Below, piece after piece: positions 56,401-64,000 of a stretch of DNA of 64,000 bases; position 1 is the stretch's first letter, and each line of letters starts with the position of its first letter. Below the pieces are notes generated by a model. That model saw only the letters and a program-made list of their open reading frames with translations. It was not told where the DNA came from and did not search any database. The DNA comes from Bolinopsis microptera (taxonomy: Eukaryota; Ctenophora; Tentaculata; Lobata; Bolinopsidae). A program made the translations under genes and the position numbers. Location: positions 20,364,103 through 20,428,102 of the forward strand of contig NC_087072.1 of assembly GCF_026151205.1 (NCBI RefSeq). Direction: 5' to 3'.

Positions 56401-59400
56401 ACGAGATAAATAAGCTGGACAATTTAGATGGTGATACCATCAAGTTGAAAACGACTAAAAAAGATGGTACACCAGTTGAGCTTACAATCAACGTCAAGAA
56501 CATAGTTGAAGCGTCGAAGCCACTCCAGCAGAAGCCAGCTGTTGAGGAGCCAACCTCTATAACTCCTGAACGACCGTCTAAACCATCACGAGCAGCAGAT
56601 AAGGTGACCAAATCACCGGAAGTTGTTGAAGAGGATGTCCCAATGTCTGATGAGGAGGTTTCCCTACAAGTTGACGAGGACATCCCAATGCAGGACGAAC
56701 AGAAGGTAAAAGAAAGGGAGTCTCAACCGGATGCCCCCAAGGGAACAGAGAAAATCTTACCTGCTACAGGAACTCCTAAGAAGGCAGATCAGCCTGTTGC
56801 TCATTTGGATGATGTCAGTGTCACAAGAAAACTAGCAAGCCCTGGATCAGAACCATCTGTGTCTGTGCCTATGACTGACGACATCAGAGATCAGCTAATT
56901 CAATCTATTGAAGGTAGCAATCTGGATGATGAGACTAAAGATCTGCTCAAAGACGAGATTAACAAGCTTGATGCTTTAGATGGTGACACCATTAAGTTGA
57001 ATACGACTAAAAAAGATGGTACTCCAGTTGAGCTTACAATTAACGTCAAAAATATAGTTGAAGCATCGAAGCCACTCCAGCAAAAACCAACTGTCGACAA
57101 GCCAACCTCTGTAGCTCCTGAACGACCGTCCAAGCCATCACGTGCAGCAGATAAGGTGACCAAATCACCAGAAGTTGTTGAGGAGGATGTCCCAATGTCT
57201 GATGAGGAGGTTTCCCCGCTAGTTGACGAGGGCATTCCAATGCAGGAGGAGCAGAAGGTAAAAGAAAGTGAGTCTCAGCCGGATGCCCCCAAGGGAACAG
57301 AGAAAACTTTACCTGCTACAGAAGCTCCCAAGGAGGCTGATCAGCCAGTCGCTCATTCAGCAAAACCTACTGTCACGGAAGAAGATGTTCCAATGTCTGA
57401 TGAGGAGGTTTCCCCGCAAGTTGACGAGGACATTCCAATGCAGGAAGAAAAGAAGGTAAAGGAAAAGGAGTCCCAGCCGGATGTCCCCAAGGGAACAGAG
57501 AAAATCTTACCTGCTACAGGAACTCCTAAAAAGGCTGATCAGCCAGTAGCTCATTTGGATGATGTCAGTGTAACAAGAACACTAGCAAGTCCTGGATCAA
57601 AGCCTGTTTCTATTCTTATGACTGATGATATTAGAGATCAGCTTACTCAGTCTATCGATGCTAGCAACCTTGATGATGAGACAAAAGATCTTCTAAAAGA
57701 TGAAATAAACAAACTTGAAGCTTTGGATGGCGACACCATAAAGTTGAAGACCGCCAAACAGGATGGCACTCCGATAGAGCTCACTATAAACGTCAAAAAC
57801 ATAATCGAGGCATGTCAGCCTGATCCTTCAACACCGTCAAGAGCAGTTGAGAAACCTGCCGAAAGTTCACTAGCTGAGCCTGTCAAGGTACCATCATTAG
57901 AGGAAAGTGATAAACCAATGTGTGATGAGGAGATTGCTCCTGAAGTTGATGAGGATATTCCAGAGCAAGTGTCACAAGAGGTGACTGGACGAGAGTCTGC
58001 ACCTGATGTGCCAAAGGAATCTTCTAAGCCAGTCACAGAGTCCGAACCAAGTGTTCGCAAACAACCAGAAGACGTCGTGCTTAGCAAAGATGCTCCCGAA
58101 GACATCGCTCAGTCTCCAACTCATTTAGATGATGTAAGTGTGACAAGAAAAATAGCTAGTCCTGAATCGAAACCTGAACCCATTCCCATGACAGATGACA
58201 TGAGAGACCAACTGATTCAATCAATCCGGGCAAGCAATCTTGATGATGAGACAAAGGATCTTCTAGAAGATGAGGTTAATAAACTTGACACTTTGGATAG
58301 TGAAACTATCAAGCTTTCAACAGCTAAAAAAGATGGCACCCCTATAGAACTAACTATCAACGTGAAACACATTATTGAAGCATCGCAGCCTGCATCAAAG
58401 GAGGCAGTAGAGCCAATGGACACTGCCCCTGTTATTAGCGAATCTTCTGACCCTGTGACGAAAGTGGTAGCAGATCCTAAATCACCTAAATTGGAGGAAG
58501 AGGATGTTCCTATGCCTGTTGAGGAGATAGCTCCCCAAGCTGACGAAGATATTCCAATGCAAGAACCTCAAAAGGTTTCAGGAAGACAATCGGAACCTGT
58601 CCTCGCAAAAGAACCAGAGGACAAACCCGAAGTTGATCTGCCAAAGGAGTCCCCAGTTAGTGCTCCAGTTTCTACACCTCAGAAAGAAGACAAAACTGAG
58701 CCTGAACCTATACCAGATGATGAACCAGCGAGAGAAATAACGACGTCTGATGAGGAAGGAGAAAGTCGCGTTTTACCTGCTATTTCTGCGCCAAAGCCTA
58801 TACCCACAGTTGTTGTTGAACCCTGTACTCCTGTTGGAAGCCAACCTAAAATACCCGGTGTTACAGTTAGTGAAGAAGAGTCGCCAGAAGTCACTCAGCT
58901 TGAGGATGTGACTATCACTGAAGTACAAGCAGCTCCTTCTGAAGAAAACGAACCCCTCCCAATCACTGATGATTTGAAAGAACAGCTCATCAAATCAGTA
59001 CAAGCTAGTCCTCTTGATGAGGAAACTGTTTGTCTATTAGAAGATGAAATAAAGAAGTTGGAAAATCTAGAAGGTGACACTATGACACTCAGTGCCACAA
59101 AGGAGGATGGTACACCTGTAGAACTTACCATCAACATCAATCAAATGATCAAATCCGCTGATGAAGGGTCTTCTGATGAGGAAGACGGTGGTTCCTCATC
59201 TTCATCATCATCATCATCAGACTCTTCTGTAGAGTCCGATAAAGAGGATGATGTTCAGCATCTGGGTGATGTCTGTTTGGTGGTCGCACCTATTAATCAA
59301 TCCAGTAGACGAATTTCAACTCCAATGACTGATGAGTTACGGTCCCAGCTTGTTGAGGCCCTGAAATGTGGTGACTTAGATAGTGAAACTGTGGAAATCT

Positions 59401-62400
59401 TCACAAAGGAAATCGAAAATCTTAAGGAAATTGAGGGAGATCAGGTTAAGCTTAAATCAAAGAAACCTGATGGCAGTCCAGTTGAGTTAACTATCAATGT
59501 TGCAAATATTCTTCGCAACAATTCTTCGCCTGACCAAGTTCCCGTTGAGCCTCTGAAGCCAGTTTTGGTTTATCCTATCAAGATCAGCCAAGAAATAACT
59601 GTTGAAGGTGCCCCTGAAACTGCCACATATGTCACTGATGAAACCAAGGATAAGATAAAAGATTCCTTACCATCGTGTGAAATCGACGATGAAGCAATCA
59701 AGCTACTTAGTGATGGTATTGATAAATTGACACAACTTAAAGATGATGTTGTAACGATAAATGCTGTCAAGAAGGACGGTACTCCAGTAGAGTTGATTTT
59801 GAATGTCAAACACGTGCCAAAGGAGGTGATCCCAGCCTCAAGTGATGAGGCTGCTGCTCTACCTGATCTTTCTAAAAATGACGTCTCCCCCAAGAAGGTG
59901 AAAGTTAAGCCAATGAAATCCATTGAAGTGGAACCAATAAAACTCCACGAAGCTGTTAAAGTTATGTCTAGCTCAGACATTCAGAAGCCTGTCACTCCGC
60001 TTACTGATGATATAAAAGCTCAGATAGTTGCTTCTTTGAAAGAAGGAAACGTAGATGATGAGGTGATTGCTATGATGGTCGATGAACTGAACAAGCATAA
60101 AGACCTTGAAGGAGACTCAGTAACGTTGAAAGCCAAAAAGAAAGATGGTACACCTGTTGAGCTTACTATAAACATCAAACATGTCATGAAAAACTTGTTT
60201 CCTGCGATTCCTTCTGATGGAAGTGATGGTGTTGGCGACAGTGGAGATGATCAGGATGTATCGGACGTAGAGTCAGTTCCAGAACAGATTGTTGTCGAAC
60301 CTGCCAAACCAACCGAGGTTGCTCCACTGAAGGTACAACCATTGTCTAGTGAAGATGTCGAAGATATAACCCCGACTAATGATGATGCTACTCCAACTAA
60401 CGATTCTCCTGTCATAAAAGAAGAACCAGATGTTGCCGAATGCGAGTCTGCACCAGCTACTGCTGTTCCTATGACAGATGATATCAAGAAGCAAATCCTG
60501 GACGCCTTGAAAGGTGCTAATCTCGACGATGAAACATTGGAACTTCTCAGTGACGAGATTGACAAGGTGCCTGAATTAGATGGAGAGAAGATGCATCTGA
60601 CTGCAAAGAAGAAGGATGGTACTCCAATTGATCTGACTATCAACATCAGCCATATCACCAAGATTGTTTCTCCTGCTAGTAGTGATGATGGTTTTGAAAT
60701 GGTTGAAATGCCAGTAGAAGAACCTGAGGTTTTAGAGGCACCTGTTATTTCTTCCGAGGAAAAATCTGTGACGGAGTCATCCCCAGAAGTTCAGCCTATA
60801 GAGGTAAAACTTTCTCTCCAAATGGAGGGCTCGCCTGACAAAGATTCCGATAAACCCAGTATACCAATCTCCGAGGAGGTTCGTTCTAAGATTGTGGATT
60901 CATTGAAGAAAACAGGTCTAGATGACGAAGCAACCGAACTATTAGTGAAAGAAGTTGCTAAATTGGACACTTTAGAGGGAGACCAGGTCATAGTCAATAC
61001 TCAAAAGGAAGATGGTACTCCAGTTCATTTAACAATAAATGTGTCTCATTTAACTCGTCACATCGTTCCTATTCCTGCTGGAGATGATGATGGTTATGAG
61101 TTGGTTGAAGCAGCAGATAAACCTGTCGATCAATCTGCCCCAACAATTACTGTCGAAGAAATAGCACTGACAGAAGAGGTTCCTCCCGAAGAGAGTGGTA
61201 TTGAGGATATCAACGTTGAGATGGATGAGGCACCTGAAGTTGAAGAAATGCCTGAAGAGCCAGTTGAAAAGAAGATGATTCCAGTCACCGTAGACATCAA
61301 AGCTCAGATCATGGATTCATTGAAAGGAGCAGATCTTGATGATGAGACACTCGCTCTGCTAGAGAAAGAGGTCGACAAATTGGACAATCTTGAAGGTGAT
61401 CAGATTAAGCTTGATGCTAAGAAAAAAGATGGCACACCGATATCTTTGGCAATAAACATCTCTCATATCACCAGACATATTGCTCCAACACCTGTCTCAG
61501 ATGAAGAGGGATATGAACTAGTTGAGGCTGCTGAGGTTCCTAAAAAAGCACCTAGTATTGAAGAATTACCTCTTATGGAAGAAATTCCTACTGATGAAAG
61601 TGGCATTGAGGATATCAGCGTTGAAAGGGATGAGCTTCCTGAAGTTGAAAAACTACCTGAAGAGCCAGTTCAACACAAGAAAGTTCCAGTTACTGAAGAC
61701 ATCAAATCTCAGATTTTAGATTCATTGAAAGGAGCTGATCTTGATGAAGAAACACTCGATCTTTTGGAGAAAGAGGTCGACAAATTAGATAATTTGGAAG
61801 GTGACCAAATAAAACTGGATACGAAAAAGAAGGACGGGACTCCGATATCTTTGACGATCAACGTGTCCCATATCACCCGGCATATTGCTCCAACACCAGT
61901 TGAAGAGGATGAAAGCTACGAGTTGGTAGCCTCAGATGATGTCACTCCTGTTGAAAAGGAAGAGCCCGCCAAAACGGAACAAGAGCCAGTTGCGACTCCA
62001 ATAACTGATGCTATAAAGGCACAGATCATTCTTTCTTTACAATCTGGTGATTTCGATGATGAAACCATGAAAATTCTCGAGGAAGAACTCGAAAAGATTG
62101 ACTCTGTTGATGATGGTAAGATGGAAATCGCTGCTACAAAGAAAGATGGTACACCGATTAACTTGACGGTTAACATCAACAACATTGTCAAGAATATTGT
62201 CCCTGTTCCTATGGATGAGGAAGAGGGTTACGAGCTCATTGAAAGTGCGCCAGTTCCAGTCCAATGTGATCTCAAAGTCGCCCTAGAAAGCCCGACTGAT
62301 ATCACGGATATCCCTGTTACCGACGATATAAAGTCACAGATTGCTGATACTTTGAAATCGTCAGGTCATGATGAAGAGACGATTGATCTCTTACGAGAAC

Positions 62401-63747
62401 AACTCGGCAAGTTGTTGAACTTAAATGGTGATACTGTTGAGCTGTCGACGTACAAAAAGGATGGAACTCCAATTGATTTTACGATCAATATTCATCGTAT
62501 CACAAAAATAACTGTGCCAGTTTCCCTAAAAGAAGAGCCCCAAGAGGAGAGTCCTGACTCCAAAAAAGTTATCCCAATAACACTTGAAATCAAGGCTCAG
62601 ATCGTAGACTCGTTAAAATCTGCTGATCTTGACGAGGAGACACTTGATCTGCTTGAAAAGGAAGTAGAGAAGCTCGACAATCTGGAGGGTCATAGCATCG
62701 ACTTAAACATCGCTAAGAAAGACGGAACTCCGATCAGCCTTACTATCAACTTGGAGAACATTACCAAAAACATTGCTCCAACAACCCTTGAAAGTGAGGA
62801 TGCTCCTGAGCTCCTGGAGTCTGTAGATATGGATCCGTGTGAAGATATAACTGTTGAGCAAGATATCAAAGAGAAGGTTCATCGTGCCCCTCTTGCACTT
62901 GATATCCCTGTTTCACTTGCTTGTATCGGTAAAGACATTAAAGCTGTTCCAATTGGTATGGATGATTACGGATATGCCTTGGAATATCCCAAAGCTAAGA
63001 AAGAGGAACCCCTGGAGCCGCTTGGACAATTCTTGGCAGTCCATACTGAGATAACTGACAAGATTAAAGAAGCAATCATTGCATTGGATATTCCCAAACC
63101 TGCAAAAGAAGATCTGATCAAGGAGCTTGATAACGGAAATATGATGGCTTGTGGTGCAAATGGTCTTATAAAGACTACACTCGAAATTATTGAGCCTGTC
63201 GCTACGCTCGTCAACTTGACTCTTCCTGATACTCCTGTGAACCCAGGTGATATTGTCGTAGACTTTTCTCAGCCCAAAGAAGATACAGCTGAAATACCTT
63301 TGAAAGAAGAGGTTGCTCCTGAAGAGGGTGGTATTGAGGATATTCACGTTGAATCAGAGAAGGTACCCGAAGTTTTAGAAGAGCCTGGTGAGAAGAAGAT
63401 GGTTCCAGTTACCGAAGATATAAAAGCCCAGATCATGGATTCACTGAAAGGAGCAAATCTTGATGGTGAAACCCTTGATCTACTGGAGAAAGAAGTCGAC
63501 AAATTGGACAATCTTGAAGGTGACCAGGTCAAACTTATTACTGAGAAAGAAGACGGCACACCGATAGCTTTGACAATAAACGTATCGCATATTACCAAAC
63601 ATATTGCTTCAATACCTGTGTCAGATGAAGAGGAATATGAACTAGTAGAGCCTGCAGAAGAACCGAAAAAAGAAACCGGCGTCGAAGATTTACCCCTGGT
63701 GGAGGTGGTTGTTGATGTCTTAGATTACTGCAACATCGACGAAGATT
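47409..63747 (+). CDS. Giant tandem-domain protein, single exon over 16 kb (at least 5,446 residues), family unknown
   Basis: The first ATG of the frame is at 47409 (MSFNKDTGIPTR). Residues about 105-207 are Ser/Pro/Lys-rich with many SPK(K) motifs. About nine degenerate domains follow (nt 48080-50400). Then come about 26 canonical ~65-residue domains (nt 50770-62780), one very degenerate unit (63030-63230) and a last canonical unit (63400-63605). Each canonical unit reads roughly PMTDDIRDQL(x)QSI, DDETKDLL..EINKL, LDGDTIKLKT, KKDGTPVELTINVKNI. This predicts helices followed by a beta hairpin. Acidic linkers (VPMSDEEVSPQVDEDIPMQE) often carry TGTPKK. A Ser run lies near 59200-59230. No signal peptide or membrane segment is seen. 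Function is unknown; a cytoskeletal or nuclear scaffold is only a guess. The frame reaches a stop at 63762-63764, but GTAAGT at 63748 looks like a donor, so the protein probably continues outside the window. Confidence 0.85.
48080..50400 (+). repeat. Degenerate N-terminal copies of the giant protein's domain (about nine)
   Basis: Units begin near 48080, 48285, 48500, 48760, 49075, 49300, 49525, 49830 and 50225. They keep a spaced pattern (short helix, acidic DxE/DDE, Leu-rich helix, Tyr/Gly turn, beta strand) but lose most consensus residues. The last two regain DGTPV and (F/L)T(I/L)N, giving a visible gradient into the canonical array. Confidence 0.6.
51681..54596 (+). repeat. 990-bp higher-order repeat inside the giant exon (three copies)
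   Basis: Two unit types alternate. Type A (DQLTQSIRALNV, 510 bp to the next B) and type B (DQLIQSIEGSNL, 480 bp to the next A) together make 990 bp. Unit starts fall at 51681 (A), 52191 (B), 52671 (A), 53181 (B), 53661 (A), 54117 (B) and 54597 (A). The third copy is 54 nt short. The array then goes on with single 480-bp A units. Confidence 0.85.
53715..53732 (+). other. 54-nt in-frame deletion within one domain copy
   Basis: In the A unit beginning 53661, GATGAAACT joins directly to ATCAAGTTG. Its sister units have 54 additional bases here (18 codons covering the second helix and LDGD). The ends share ACT, suggesting slippage or recombination between short repeats. Confidence 0.8.
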
Positions 63748-64000
63748 GTAAGTTTATTAGCTGATCATCATTAACTGAGAGCATTTTTACGGCCTTGATT
63801 GCCGAGTTTTAAGATATTTATTTATTGCCCGTACACTTATATTTTTAACATCTTTACGACGCAATAGTAAGTTATCAAGCTTTAGTTTAGTACGTGTTAA
63901 ACTTATCTTACAATTTGAGCTAGTCGTGCTCACTTTTCTGAGGTTCACAATCGTCTGAAAATAGGAATCTCCGCTATTTCTATTATCACCAAGGGTCCCG
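63748..64000 (+). other. Probable start of an intron of the giant gene
   Basis: GTAAGT immediately follows GAAGATT at 63741-63747. Downstream sequence changes at once to AT-rich and non-repetitive with stops in all frames. No acceptor or further exon is visible before the window ends. Confidence 0.55.

Noticed and set aside
51227-57235. Repeated ~97-codon minus-strand frames (starting MSSSTCGETSSSDIGTSSS)
   Set aside because: They recur with the period of the giant plus-strand array and are antisense shadows of it.
1-64000. CRISPR arrays, bacterial operons or phage genes
   Set aside because: Introns, SNAREs, a GPCR and eukaryotic retroelements show nuclear eukaryotic DNA; the tandem arrays lack spacer structure.

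Overview
This is eukaryotic, almost certainly metazoan, nuclear DNA: AT-rich, with genes split by GT-AG introns and a dense mix of transposon relics. The animal assignment rests on an intronless rhodopsin-like GPCR, two VAMP7-type longin R-SNAREs, an LRRC27-like gene and the 3' part of a CCDC42/CFAP73-like ciliary gene. A non-bilaterian such as a cnidarian would fit the style (intronless GPCR, Copia, Penelope-like and hAT-like debris), but nothing here proves the phylum.

Layout. 1-2354 (+): last exons of a CCDC42/CFAP73-like gene. 3867-4337: a terminal-inverted-repeat (TIR) element. 7132-8301 (+): the GPCR. 8983-19228 (-): about 15 exons of an LRRC27-like gene, rebuilt here by matching splice phases. 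12247-13645 (+): a divergent VAMP7 paralogue (VAMP7b) nested in the largest LRRC27-like intron. 22335-27038 (-): a canonical 220-aa VAMP7 (VAMP7a), whose third intron carries an antisense, internally deleted Copia element (23340-25808). The two VAMP7 genes share the same five-exon design in opposite orientation, so they are an old inverted duplication.

28000-43300 is a transposon graveyard. It holds a degenerate hammerhead-like motif, a TIR element with a CATTAATG array, a 5'-truncated LINE (+), a 5'-truncated RTE-like LINE (-), a 567-bp TIR element, a GIY-YIG endonuclease relic, a tRNA-derived SINE, a hAT-like element with poly-G/poly-C ends, a G-quadruplex candidate and a 12-bp minisatellite. 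A few isolated coding-looking first or last exons (18128 +, 28004 +, 38522 -, 43357 +) are probably pieces of genes I could not complete.

47409-63747 (+) is the most striking object: one exon of more than 16 kb encoding at least 5,446 residues. It has a basic SPKK-rich head, about nine degenerate and then about 27 canonical copies of a ~65-residue helix-plus-hairpin domain ending in DGTPVELTINV, joined by acidic linkers that often carry TPKK. The middle of the array is homogenised into a 990-bp higher-order repeat. I do not recognise the family. The open frame ends just after a good splice donor, so the protein probably continues beyond the window.
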